Below, piece by piece: positions 36,641-48,984 of a DNA stretch of 64,000 nucleotides. The stretch is from positions 124,001-188,000 of the forward strand of contig JAURVB010001726.1 of assembly GCA_033002965.1 (NCBI GenBank), given 5' to 3'. This DNA is from Piper betle (taxonomy: Eukaryota > Streptophyta > Magnoliopsida > Piperales > Piperaceae). Each line of letters opens with the position of its first letter. The stretch's first letter is position 1. The notes beneath the pieces are model-generated. The model was not told where the DNA came from. It was given only the letters and a program-made list of their open reading frames with translations, and did not search any database. The position numbers and the translations under genes were made by a program.

Positions 36641-36879
36641 TGAGATAGGTGAGGGCTCAAACAAATCTGCAGACGTAAGAGATTGTAGATTCTGGTAGTA
36701 TGAACAATTTGTGAAAAATGGAGGGTGCTCTTTCCTAGGGAAGCCAGATGTAGAAGAGGTTTTCTTATGGATTTCATCAGCGATTGGTGTGTTTAAAAGC
36801 ATGACATGCCTAATGGAACAGCAGATGAGGATCTATGCAGCCACAATTGAGGAGGCATTAGCGGACACAACTGTCATGA

Positions 36880-37956
36880 CAAGATGATAGAGTTCAATGT
36901 GATCTTTGGGATGGATTGATGTCCAAGCACGGAGCTCTAATAGATTGCCGGAAGAAGATGGTGACTTTTCGACACGGAAGGCACCTCTTCTTTTTCCAGG
37001 GTCAGGGCAGAAATAGTGAGAAAGGCTGGATCTCTTATTAGAATGCAGTGAGACAGTTGGACAAGGGTTTTGAGTTGATGGCCGCTTTGGTGTTGGTAGA
37101 CATAATGGCTCAGGGGACAAGCCCAGTGTTGAGCTGATTCCAGTTGTCAGGGAGTTTGTAAATGTCTTTTTAGATGAGATCACCGAATTGCCATCGAAGA
37201 GAGAGGTCGATTTTGCTATAGATTTGATGCCAGGGACAGCACCCATCTCTAGAACCCCATATATGATGGCACCACTGGAACTCCGAGAGCTCAAGGAGAA
37301 ATTGCAGACACTATTGGATCAGGGTTTTATCCGACCAAGCATGTCACCATGTGGAGCACCGGTGTTGTTTGTGAAGAAGAAGGATGAAAGCATGCGTTTG
37401 TGCATCGACTATAGGATGCTAAACCATGTAACCATTAAGAACATATACACTCTTCCTCGCATTGATGATCTATTTGACTAGTTGAGCTCAGCAGCAGTCT
37501 TTTTGAAGATTGACTTGAGATCCGGCTACCACCAATTGAGGATTAGAGCAAAGGATATTCCGAAGACTGCATTTAGAATGAGGTATGGACACTACGAATT
37601 GTTGGTCATGCCTTTTGGATTGACAAATGCCCTAGCAGCATTCATGGACCTAATGAACAGAGTGATCAGTCCCTTTTTGGATCAATTTGTGATAATCTTT
37701 GTGGACGACATTTTGGTGTATTCCTCATCGAGAGAAGAACATGAGAAGCATCTCCATACGGCGCTACAAACCCAGAGGGAGCACAGATTACACGAAAAAT
37801 TTGCAAAGTGTGACTTTTGGCTTTCAAAGGTCAACTTTTTAGGGCATATTATATCAGCAGCAGGGATTTCAGTGGATCTAGTGAAGATAGAGGTAGTTGT
37901 ACAGTGGGGACAACAGAGAACACCTTTCGAGATACGGAGTTTGCTTGGTCTAGCAT
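36880..37956 (+). pseudogene. Element A protease and reverse transcriptase, first part
   Basis: The end of the aspartic protease is recognisable near 36895-36915 (V-I-F-G-M-D) in broken frames. The reverse transcriptase follows: 37188-37481 carries the I-D-Y-R-M-L-N block and stops at an in-frame TAG (37479-37481). The same frame resumes at 37482 with [24 protein letters not shown] and the catalytic FVDDILVYS. It is cut at 37956 by the solo LTR and continues at 40913. The single in-frame TAG in an otherwise readable domain shows modest decay here. Confidence 0.85.
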
Positions 37957-40907
37957 TGTAAAACCCACGATTCGAGTTAGGGTTTTATATTCAGAACCGG
38001 TCGGGTTGACCGTTATTTTTCGAGTTGAGTCAGTTTCAGGACACGTGTACCGAGCCGATGCCAGTCGCGTGTATGAGCTATGAGGGTCATGCGTACCCAA
38101 GTATATGATGATAACGTCATGAACACAGCAGAACAGAATGAGTTATCAGATATATGAGAGTATGCCAGTCATTTTTTTATTATTTTTATATATAGTGGAT
38201 CGTAGAATTAGTATTAGGCCGTTTACCGCGTTAGGACGCGTTCGGGCAGTTTGGGTGGGTTGTTAGTCATAGAGCATATCATTATAATTATTGTGTGTGT
38301 TGTTTGATTTTACGGGATTTTTCCAGATTTTTATGAATTTTTTAGGATTTAATATGACTTAGTTATTATACTTGACTCGAGCCGGAGACGAGTCAAGTCT
38401 TAATTACAAGATTGCCACCCAACCTTTCTTCTCCACCCCCGACCCTTCCTCCCCCACGCCCAAACCCTAGCCGCCGCGCCGCCCCTGTTCGCGCGCCACC
38501 GCCGCCACGACCGACGCCGCCTGGCCGTCGATCGACGCCGCCCAGCCCGGCCACGGCGTCGCCCTGCCGCCCCGACCAGGCCCGGCCACGAACTGGCCGC
38601 CGCGACGCGAGGAACCACCGCGGTGACGCAACGCTTGCGTCGCCGATCGCGCCGCCGCCGACCGCCGCCACCACGATCAAGTGGTCGGCTCGACGTCCTC
38701 GACCCCTCAGCTGCCTTTCCCGACCGGAACGGAGGCCGTCGCCACCGTGGCCGGCCGGATCTAGCGACCCATCGCCGCCGGCTCTGTTTTGCCATTTTCC
38801 GGCGAGCCGCCACCTCCATTGGCCACGCTGAGGTCATAGATGAGTCGGGCTCGCCGAGCCGGTTCCGAGGGTACCCAACACGACCCCTTTCCGACCAGTA
38901 GACGCTGCCGGCGATTGTCGCCGGAAAACCACCGGAAGTCGCCGGAAAACCGCAAGCAACTGCCGGAAAACCGCCGGAAAATCGGAATTTCTGGGATTCC
39001 CCGGAATTCACCGGATCTTCCGCGGGGCTCACCCAGTGGAGCCCGATCGAGCTTCGGACGCCGATGAGCGCCGAATTTGAGCTCCGAGACGCGCGACGGA
39101 ACCCTAGCCGTCGCCGATTGTCGACGACGAGAGGTATAATTACCTCCAATTTGATTATTTAAATTGATGATTATTAGCATAGCATGGTAGCATGGACCGA
39201 TTATTTATCATGATAGTGCCTAATTTCTGATGAAGTAATGATTGTATGATTTGAGGAATTGTAATTGAATAGTAAGTGAGCTAATGAGATAGAATGAGTT
39301 GGAGCATGATAAGTGATCATGAGATAACTTAGAAAAACACAGTAAAATTGGTATGAATAGGACGAGTTAGGATTATTTACTTTTATGATTATTTGATTGG
39401 TCATTGTGATGTATGATGATGGTGTTGTGTGTGATGTTATTGAGTTTGATGCATCATTTAGTTAGCGGGCGTTAGTATTTAGTTTTGATGTGTAGGTACG
39501 AAGTAGGAGCTCGCCGCCTAGGCGCGATGACACGGTTGGAGCTTCTACCAGGTCCGTTTAGGACTCGTCTTGTTTTACGCTCTTCCATTGTATGTTTATT
39601 TTATTATTGCAGGGCGGGTTAAGTGGCGTTTTATCGGATCCCACTTAACTCGGGCCATTTAATCGAATATTTCCGGATTAATAACCCCTCGAGGATGAGA
39701 TCCCTCGAGGATGATTTTGAAAACAAGATCCACCACAAGTTGCCTTCGGGCCTATTATATAAATCCCTACCCAGGCCTATATATATGTAGTTTTCGCGTT
39801 TTCAGTGAGACGAGAGATGGAGAAATCGACTGCACGTACCATGCAGAGGATGCCGTGACAGTCAAAGCGGGCTCTGGATTAGTGCCAGCGGACTGTTCCA
39901 TTCCCGAGGGATCCTGACAACTCCGCGTTTGAGTTCCTCACACCCGGAGAACGTGGAGGTTTACGGGTACTGTTTAGCACAGCGCATGTCCGGACTTGTG
40001 GTTCAAAGGGTACTAAAGGCGACTGCCTGAGAGTACTCGGCCTTCGTGCTCAAGGCCAGGAGAAATATGGAGGTAAGGAGAGGGCTTAGGATAAAGTTTC
40101 ACGAGAAGTACTGAAAAGAAGTGCTGAGAGTAGCACAGTACCAGCAGCAGTAAGTTCGGGATGCTACCGGGTCTGCAGCCCAGTGGCTCCTCAGTAGTGC
40201 CCTTCAGAGTGTTCACGTGGAAGTATGATGGTTTTCTTTCATATGAGAGTTTGCTCTCATAGCCAGCTTGTTATAGTTATTTTATTTTCCGGACCAGTAA
40301 CACTTGTTACTGACGTGTTTTTATACTATATGTAGGTAATAATCACGAGTTGGAGGAGCCAGCTTGGACGAAGGAGCAATGAGGTCTTGTGCACACACAT
40401 GTTAGATTTCTGAATGTTTAATTTTGTGTTATTATGTTATTATATTGTGAATGACATGTTCAAATGCGTGAGACATGATAGAATGTGAAATGATCAGAGT
40501 AGCGCAGCAAAAGTGTGATGGGTTAGGACCCAAAGTTCAGAGAATGATGAATATAATAGATTAGAAGTATGTGTGAATGCTATCGTTGCTATACGTATAT
40601 ATGTTTGAATATACGTATTTTGACAGGGTGGCCCCTAATTGCATTTTTAGGGGAAATTCTGTCCCTTTTATTTTATAATTTTTACTAATTTTGATTGTAA
40701 TTGTGTTGGTGTGAAGTTTAGGTTGCATGTCGTCCATGTAGTATCATGTTAGGGTTTTATGAATTTATCCATGCATGACAAGTCGTATCTACATCTTAAG
40801 ACGCCGAGATTGGATCCGTATGAGTTAGGTTCGGGTTAGCCAACCTAACCGGGGCCTGTAACATGCCGGTTCGGTTCACGAGTGTGAACCGGATTTGGGG
40901 TGTTACA
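37957..40907 (+). mobile_element. Solo LTR of Ty3-like family B, copy B1 (2951 bp)
   Basis: It starts TGTAAAACCCACGATTCG and ends GGTGTTACA. AGCAT at 37952-37956 and 40908-40912 is a perfect duplication, and no internal region or primer site follows. It is therefore the product of LTR-LTR recombination. It contains a GC-rich island (38400-39130) and a TATA-like 'cctatatatatg' near 39776. Long open frames in the island on both strands are compositional, not genes. It splits the reverse transcriptase of element A. Confidence 0.93.
38919..38985 (+). repeat. 21-bp tandem repeat (GCCGGAAAACC core) in the family B LTR
   Basis: Cores near 38920, 38941, 38962 and a shortened step at 38973. Equivalent arrays lie at about 53193-53256 (B2) and 63600-63670 (B3), so the array belongs to the ancestral LTR. 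Confidence 0.8.
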
Positions 40908-40912
40908 AGCAT

Positions 40913-41486
40913 GGTATGACCGTCGTTTCATACAGGGTTTTTCCTCTATAACAGCTCCTCTCACACAGCTGACTAGGAAGGACAAACACTTTGTATGGAC
41001 TGACGAGTGTGACCGGATTTTAGGATGCTGAAGAAGAGATTGACTTTAGTGCCAGTTCTCACATTACCAGAGGGGCACGATGACTTTGTAGTCTACACAG
41101 ATGCCTCAGGAATTGGCCTTGGTTGTGTTTTGATGCAGAGATATAAGGTTATCGTATATGCATCTCGTCAGCTAAAGGTGCATGAGCATAACTACCCTAC
41201 TCATGATTTGGAACTTGCAGAAGTGATTTTTGCCCTCAAAATATGGAAACATTACCTCTATGGGGCTTCCTTTCGACTTTTGACTAATCACAAAAGTCTA
41301 AAGTATATCTTCACACAGAAGGATTTGAATAGCCAACAGAGGAGAAGGTTGGAGTTGTTGTCTAATTATGAGATTGATATATCATATCATAAGGCGAATG
41401 TAGTAGAAAATGCCTTGAGTAGGAGGCCAGTCCTAGACTCAGTGGGGATGGCAGCAGTTTCAATGACTTTGATTTATACACACTAG
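40913..41486 (+). pseudogene. Element A reverse transcriptase tail and RNase H
   Basis: From 40913 the thumb region continues in broken frames. 41025-41486 is the RNase H domain with [14 protein letters not shown] (first catalytic Asp) and L-E-L-A-E (catalytic Glu). The next usual T-D-H-K-S-L reads [10 protein letters not shown], so that catalytic Asp is replaced by Asn. Confidence 0.85.
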
Positions 41487-41573
41487 AGTTAGTTAGTTGA
41501 AATGATTGCTAGACTGTTGATTTAGCCGAGTATTTTTGAATAGATTAGAGCTGCACAAAATGAGGATAAACAA

Positions 41574-43032
41574 TTGGCTCAGTGGTTAGAGCAGGGAGTT
41601 CACAGAGATTTGGTCAGGGATGCAGATGGACTGGTCATATTGAGAGGATGTCTTTTCGTTCTGGACATTATTGGGTATCCCGGACTTCGTAGGACCATTC
41701 TTCACGACACCCACACCTCGAGATGCACAATGCATCCAGGTGGAGTGAAGATGTATCACAATGTTCGACGATCCTATTGGTGGCCTGGACTGAAGAGAGA
41801 GGTTTTTGACACCGTAGCCAAGTGTTTATTCTATCAACAGGTGAAGGCTAAACACATGCGCCTCGGGGGACCTTATAGCCACTGAAGACCCCATAGTGGA
41901 GGTGGGAGAGTATAGCTTATGATTTCGTAGTCGGTCTGCCGAAGAATCGCCAGCAGAGAGATGCAGTATTGGCAATAGTGGAATGACTAATGAAGTTTGC
42001 AATTTTATCCTATTAGAATGGATTACCCGTTATCCACTTTGGCAACCTTGTATCAGGATGAGATAGTACGATTGCATGGAGTCCCGTTGGAGATCATCTT
42101 AGACAAAGACCCACAGTTCACATCCCATTTCTAGAGAGCTTTTCAAGCAGCCATGGGCACAAAGTTGAAGTTCAGCACCGCTTTCCACCCTCAAACAAAT
42201 GGGCAGTCCGAAAGAATTATTCAGATTCTTGAGGATATGCTTAGGGCATGTATGCTAGATTTTGGAGGCGATTGGGCAGAGCATTTGCCTTTGGTGGAAT
42301 TCGCTTACAATAATAGTTACTAGGCTAGTATTGGGATGACACTATTTGGAGAGCTATATGGTAGGCCGTGCAGATTCCCAGTGTGTTGGGTACAGGGCAG
42401 TGAGCCAATGATAGTTGGACTAGAGATAGTTCAGCAGATACAGGATGTGGTTATGTGGATTAAAAAGAGAATGAGGTCAGCTCAGGACCGACAGAGAAGC
42501 TACGCTGATCAATGCCAACATGAGGTTCACTTCATGGTCGGAGAACATGTTCTTTTGAAGGTGTCACCAACCAAGGGAAACATGAGGTTTGGTATGCGTG
42601 GGAAGCTTAGCCCGTGGTACATAGGACCATTTGATGTTCTAGAAAGTGTAGGTCAGGTGGCCTATCACTTGGCATTGCCGCCTCACCTATTAGCCGTACA
42701 CACAATGTTCCACATGTCCTTATTGAAGAAGTACCACCCAGATAACTCCCACGTTATTAGTTTTCAAGAGAGAACTTCGTCCTGACTTGACGTATCTAGA
42801 GAGCACAACGAGGATAGTTGATCGTCAAGTGAAGACCTTTGACATAAGCAGGTTCCCTTGGTACGAGTGTAGTGGAATCGACGCAGAGTTGAAGAATCTA
42901 CATGGGAGCATGAGGATGAGATTAGGAGGAGGTATCTTGAGTTGTTCGAGCAGCCAGCTTTTGGATCAAGCACTCCAGTTTCCAACCTCGATTACAGTTT
43001 ACAGCATTATGTTTGACGCCTCCTTGATTTAA
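41574..43032 (+). pseudogene. Element A integrase
   Basis: 41574-41885 holds the zinc-binding head: H-D-T-H-T-S-R at the first His, then HPGGVKMYHNVRRSYWWPGL, but the usual CxxC reads CLFYQQ, so one Cys is lost. The catalytic core (about 41900-42330) is broken across frames. 42336-42785 is the C-terminal domain with Y-G-R-P-C-R, V-G-E-H-V-L-L-K-V-S-P and KLSPWYIGPFDVLE. A last frame to 43032 ends just before the polypurine tract. A chromodomain, expected in this lineage, was not clearly seen. Confidence 0.82.
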
Positions 43033-43055
43033 AATTTCGAGGACAAAATTTTTAT

Positions 43056-43068
43056 AAGGAGGGAAGGT
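43056..43068 (+). other. Polypurine tract, element A
   Basis: The purine-rich 'aaggagggaaggt' stands directly before the 3' LTR start, the expected site for plus-strand priming. Confidence 0.85.
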
Positions 43069-45197
43069 TGTAAAACCTGCGACTCAAGTCAGGGTTTTAT
43101 AGTCGTTAGTCGGTCGGTTTGACCGTGGTTTGAGCTGGTTCAGCTTTCAGAACACGTATACGGGGCCGAGGCCGACTGTGTGCACGTGCTATGAGGGTTC
43201 GTGTATACCCAAGTATCGATGATAGCGTCATATACGCATCAGCAGACTGAGTTATCAGTAGATATGAGAGTATACAATTGATTTTATTTTTTTAATGTTG
43301 TGATCGTAGAATTAGTTTAGGCCGAATAATGCATTAGGACGCATTAGATTGTATTTGGGTGGGTTATTAGTTATACAATACGGCATTTGGATGTTGTGGT
43401 GTTTTGTTTGATTTTATGGGATTTTCCCAATATTTCTGAATTTTATTTCGAGTTAGTTATTATTCTTAACTTGAGCCGGTGTTGAGTCAAATTCTATTTA
43501 CAAGTTTGCCACTCCTATATTTCTCATCTCCCTCCCCCACAACTCCCGATGTTTTCACCACCCCAATCCCTAGCTGCTGCCCTTGAAGTTTTCACCACCG
43601 CCATCGACGCCACCTCGCCATTGATCGACGCCGCCCAGTTCGGCTGTGCCGTCACCTTATCGCCTCGACCACGCCCGGCTACCTTCCAGCCGTCGCAACG
43701 CAGGAAATCGCCCACGATTTCACAACCATTCCTGACGTGAATCCACCGCCGCCTATGCCGGACCACCACCGCCGTGACGTGGAAGCTCTCCCCTTGACTT
43801 CCCCTACCTTTCTCCCTTACCTAGCGCCACCGTAAAGACCGGCCGTGGGTCTAATCGGAGTGACCGACTGCCCCGACCGAACTCGATGCCGCCTTTAGTG
43901 GCTATCGCCAACATGGCTGCCCTCGTCGTCACCACCATTGGGTCAAGCTTGCTGAGATGGTGCTAACCCTTACCTCCGATTGACTTGCCGGCACAGTCGC
44001 CGAAAAACCGCATGCTCACCTTCATTGCCTTTGTCTGTCGGCACCGATTTTAGCGTCGATCGCGAGTTCTTTTTTTTAGTATTATTTATGCATGTTATGG
44101 TCATGGTAGCATATTGGAATTAATTTTATTAACTTCATGATTCTAGTTTAATTAATCATGAATTTTTTTAGTATTATTATATGCATGTTATGGTCATGTC
44201 CGAACTTGTAGTTCAAAGGGTACTAAAGGAGCATGCTTGAGAGTACTCGGCCTACATGTTGAAGGCCCGGTGTTATATGGAGGTTCGGAGAGGGCTTAGG
44301 ATAAAAGTTTTATGCGAAGTACTGAAAAAGAAGTGCTGAGAGCGTCACAGTACCAGATAGATCAGGATGCTGTTGAGTCAGCTGCTCAACGGCTCCTCTG
44401 TAGTTGCCCTTATGAGAGTTCTTGAGGAAGATATATGATTGTTTGCTTTCCATGAGAGTTTGCTCTCATGTTCCAGTTTGATATTAGTTATTTCCGGACC
44501 AGTGACACCCGTTGCTGATGTTTTCTTACTATATACGTAGGTGAGGAAAATGAATGGAGTATGCCGGCTTTGACGATGGACTAGCGTTTGAATTGCACAC
44601 GAAAACCTGGCACCGCGTCGACTTTTGCGTAAGATGTGATGTGATTGGCTGATGTTGTGGACTTACATATTGGTGTATATATGCATGTGTTTGTGAGGCT
44701 TGTATCCCTTGTTTTAGAAATGCTTGGAGATGTTTTGAGAAAAAGCTCTAATGATGTGATATGCTGAAATGAAAAGGAACCAAATGAGCTGAGTATAAAT
44801 TGTAGGTGGGTGAGACGCCGATTACAAAATGTGTGGGGGTTTTGGAACCCTATTGTGATGTAAATTATTATTTTCATATATTTTATATTGTGCCGTGTTT
44901 TAACAGGTCGTCCCCTTATTATACTTTTAGGAGAGGCTCTGTCCATTTTATTCTAGGATTTCTATGAATTTTGTTGTGTGGCTATTATCGTGACATTCAC
45001 GTAGTATCCTGCTAGGGTTTTGCATCCTATTCATACATTGTTTGCGCATTAGTGGCGTGCTCCATGTTGAGACATCGAGAGGGTTATGTCGTAGCCATTT
45101 AGGTTTTGGGTAAACCAAATTAATCGGTTTACAAGTAGTTCTATCCTTTGTAATAGTTCCGGTCCGGGTTGAGAGTAAGCCATATTGGGGTGTTACA
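43069..45197 (+). repeat. 3' LTR of element A (2129 bp), internally deleted
   Basis: It matches the 5' LTR end to end except for about 900 bp (5' LTR about 33552-34457) that is missing. At the break, near 44160-44199, a segment duplicates 44073-44106 of the same LTR. The missing part contains the TATA box. GTCCA follows at 45198-45202. Confidence 0.9.
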
Positions 45198-45202
45198 GTC
45201 CA

Positions 45203-46099
45203 ACCGACCTTGAGAAGAAAAAGAGAGAAAGAACTCATTCTATTAGTGATATGGAAGAAAGCTTATTCTTATCTCTATCATCAGCCCAATTGGTTCTCCC
45301 GAGTCTATTTTATAAGAAGAATCGTGTATTCATCTCCCAAAGGCATTCCAAGAAACTACTAGGAGTGATGAGGGGGATAATTTTCTTGTTGCTTTTGAGG
45401 TGATTCTTCTTTCTTTCACTTAATCTTTTTACCTTTTCTAAATTATGAAGATTTTATTGTGGAATGTTAGAGGGACAAGTAAACCCTTGTTTGCTTCTAA
45501 ATTCACCCTTTTATCATGCAAACATTGCCCAAATATTTTTTTTATATCTAAATCCAAAGTATCTAAAGAGAAAAAGGGTAAAACTTTGAAATGTTGGAGG
45601 TGTCTTTATGATATTTTTGTTGTTCCTAGTAAAGGTAAATCAGAAGGACTACTTTGTTGTTGGTGGAAAAAATGTGAAATTTATATTATCTCTAGTTACA
45701 AAAGGTTCATAGTAGCTAGGCTATTTGATCGAGTGATCCCAAAGTATTTTGTCTTTAGTGGAGCATATGGATCTCCAAGAAAAGAACATAAAATGGATTT
45801 CTGTGAGTCTCTTCTTTCTTCAATTGTCAATGAACCATTGTTAATTATGGGAGATCTCAATATGATAATTGAACACATGAGAAGATGGGTGGAAATTGGA
45901 ATACTCCTTTACAAAGCAAAATAAAAGATATATGGGACAATTCTGGACTAATTGATGTTGGATTCACAAGTGACAAATATATTTGGTCAAATCTATAGGA
46001 TTCTAGATCTATAATTCTTGCAAGATTAGATAGAGCTTTGGTATCTCTTGAATGGACCTTCATTTACCGACAAGCTAAGCTTTACAATCGAGACCCTTG
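45203..46099 (+). pseudogene. LINE ORF2, endonuclease domain, truncated
   Basis: 45445-45924 begins MKILLWNVRGTSKP, the usual start of plant L1 ORF2. It contains the endonuclease motif I-M-G-D-L-N near 45848. After a frame break, broken frames to about 46090 include R-L-D-R-A-L-V-S, the end of the endonuclease. Reverse transcriptase is absent, because a family C LTR starts at 46100. With 30848-31235 this is one LINE split by element A. Confidence 0.8.
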
Positions 46100-48960
46100 T
46101 GTAAAACCTGGGTTGTTTGTCCGACGGCTTTAGTTTTGGTTCAAGTGTGACCCAAATCAAGTTGCTTGTCCGACCCTTTTTTCCGCATGTTTATGTATGA
46201 TATGTTTATGCAAGCCACGACCCTAGTCTCCCTGGTATGACTGGACAATACGCCGTCTCGACTCTTATTTTTTAATTTTTTGTTGGAGTTGAGTCTAGTT
46301 AGGATTCTTGTGTGTTTGTGGTGTATTTGAACCCTATTTGAATGATCCTAGCTATTGCGGGACCCGCAACGTGTTTCTTGAGGTCATCCTGGACACCTAA
46401 GGTGAAAACCCTGAGCGATCAAAACCTGTACTAAGCACAAGGGCCCCTGCTAGGCGGCCTAGCTCCAGTCAAATTAGGGTTCGGGCTTCAAGTAAGGGTG
46501 CAAAGGCGTCTGTTCAGTGCCCTTGCGTCCCAATTCAAATTTTCTTCATATTTTTTGCCGACACAAAGGTGATATGCCAATCCCCTTGCACCTAACTGTT
46601 TGACGCAAATTGGCATGCAGTTTGGTTCAGCAAGCACATGCCTGGGATTTATTGCTTTTCCATGGTCTTGGCGCAAGGGGGCTACATTGGCCCTATTTTT
46701 TGCTTAAAAATGGGGCTCTTCTCCACCCTTTTCACCTCCTTAGCTCCCGCCACCCCTTGCTTCCTCCTTCATCCCATAATTTTCCAGCCTCTCCAAAGCA
46801 CTTTCTAGTCTAACCTAGCCACCTAAGGTCTAGGTCTTGGGGTAGGAAGCCCTAAGAAGCCTCCCCTTAGTCTCCTTTGAGGTAAACTCACCTTTGACTT
46901 CTCTAAGTAGTTGTATGGTGTTGTTTGCATGCTTCTATATTTGTTTACATTTTTGTGATATTTTTTTCATATATATCTACTTGTTTAGTGTGACTTAGGG
47001 TCATCATATTTGACCATGTATAAAATAGTTATGCATTTTTAATTGTGTTGCTATCATGTATATGCACTATTTCACCATAAAAATTATATCTTGCATTGCA
47101 GGCATTAAAATTGCATGTTTGTAATTTTTTTAACCTCATCATTAGTAGATATACACTTTTTATACAACTTACTTTACCTGATATGGTGTCCATGTGCTAA
47201 GTGAGCTAAACTTGGTGAAAAATGGCATCATTCATGGCTTGTGTGACTTGGCTACCTCTTTCCCCAATTTTTACTCCCTAATGTGTTTAGCTTTTGAGGT
47301 ACCTTTGCAATATGTTAGCTCTTTGTAAAGGTTGGCTTATTTTTGGGGTATTTAACAAGGTTTAACACTCTATTAACTAAGTAATTTAAGTTAATTATGT
47401 ATCCTATGTTCATGTGCATGTGTTGAGGTTTTGCCTCGATTTACGTGCTAAAGAGATACAAGGTTGATTCGGGTTCTATCTTGTGCTAGGTTACATAGAA
47501 TGAGCTCGTTGAGTTAGGATGAGGAGCTCTAATCATCCAGGTCCATATGACTCTTTTGCTTCACCTCTAAATGGCTCCCTTAGCATTGAGTTGTAAACGA
47601 GTTTTAGACATAGGACGATGTTGGCGGCGTTTTATAGGATCCCTTTGATGCCGGGTCATCAAGTCATGCTTTTATGAGTTTAATAAAACTACAAGGATGA
47701 AATCCCTTGTTGATTTTCGAACTAAAGAATTGGAAACTTATTATACAGGCCCTTCCTCAGACTATTAAGCCAAATTAATGGACTTTACAAATATGAGAGT
47801 AAATGGTACTAAGATATGCAAATTGCACTAGAACTCCTTCACACCCTTAAGTAGTATAATGTATGTAGGGTACTTCGTAACGTAACACATTTTCAGTGTT
47901 TTGTGGCACTTTGGTTTTGAGACATCTGAGTGCCATAGTGAGCGATATATAGAGGATGTGAGGGTGGAGTTTCTTATATATGATATGTTTATTGCCACAT
48001 ATGTGAGCTGACCCTTTTATTATGTTATCTTTGTTACCGTTAAGTTAGACTTTTGGAGTTTTTATGATATTATGTGGGTGTTAAGACACCCATCTACCAG
48101 CTAATATCATTGGTAGTTAGTTTTGGATCGGTAATCAAACTTATTTGATTACTTACAATTTTCTTAAATATATGTACATGAATAGTCTTGGATGGCCGGC
48201 ATAGGCGGATGGATCGGAGGGCTCAGGGCAGGGAATTGCATTTTTTATGTTGTGTTATTATCAAACTTTTGTAAAACGGATTTGTAATTTTAATATATTT
48301 TAGATGTGGTCCTGAAGGTTCTCATGAACCTTGTATGTGTTGGACTGAGTCTAAGTAATAGATGATTGTGTACGAGTGTTTCTTTTAGTTTTATATTATA
48401 TTATTATTTTGTGGAGCATCAACTTTGAGGCATTCTAACAATAGTTTACAAGGTGTATAATTCTCAAAGTCCCAGAATAAAATGAAGAGTATACTAGGTA
48501 TATTAAATTTATTTGGCTTTAGTTTTGTGTGTGCAAAGAAACTTGGGTAGAAAGAAGCTCAGGGTTCATACCGGCATGAAGAGCCCACATGAAGACCTGA
48601 TATTAAGGTATGATGCCCTGACACTCAATGATGCCTATATGTTATGTATTTAATTTCCTTCCATAGGTATGCGGAATAAGTAATCATGACCCCAGTGTAC
48701 GTGTGTTAAGTTTAGCATCACCATAAGAATCAACATACCTAACGGTCAAGATTATAATTAAGTATAAGAACCGGATCATGCATTCACATCTTTAAAGTTC
48801 AAACTCTTACTTGAAACAAGTGTGTGCCTTTTCTATAGTTTGGAGTGATTATTTATGTATTTCTAAAATCACCTCTTAATTGTTAGGAGATGCTGCATTT
48901 CTTCTAATTAGGAGTGTTCATGTTAGGAACCTTAAGTGTAAGAACACATCTATGGTAGGA
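46100..48960 (+). mobile_element. LTR of Ty3-like family C, copy C1, 3' end eroded
   Basis: It starts TGTAAAACC. Landmarks in order match C2 (58992-61785), including the block near 48600-48700 ('gatgccctgacactcaatgatgc') and the block near 48825-48950. A segment at 47620-47725 ('ggcgttttataggatccc...gatgaaatccc') parallels families A and B, so all are related. No TTACA end was found; a Copia relic follows from about 48985. Frames such as 46610-46813 are not genes. Confidence 0.65.
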
Positions 48961-48984
48961 AGGATTAGATTGTTTAGGCTAACA

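Larger units (their letters stand above)
32488..45197 (+). mobile_element. Element A: Ty3 (Del/Tekay-like chromovirus) LTR retrotransposon, inactive, with two nested insertions
   Basis: The order is 5' LTR, initiator-Met primer site, gag remnant, protease, reverse transcriptase, RNase H, integrase, polypurine tract, 3' LTR; this pol order defines Ty3. It is flanked by GTCCA duplications. Very long LTRs fit Del/Tekay. It is 12,710 bp long but carries 3.4 kb of later insertions (the TRIM at 35718-36179 and the solo LTR at 37957-40907). Between gag and protease much is deleted, and pol has many stops and frame changes. It cannot encode a working polyprotein. Confidence 0.92.

Noticed and set aside
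38400..39180. Open frames of up to 249 codons on both strands
   Set aside because: They lie in an LTR GC island repeated at 52644-53413 and 63059-63720. No domain is present, the composition is simple, and no single frame is preferred.
45185..45403. Possible small gene just right of element A
   Set aside because: It begins inside the 3' LTR end and crosses the target-site duplication into LINE 5' sequence, so it is a chance frame.
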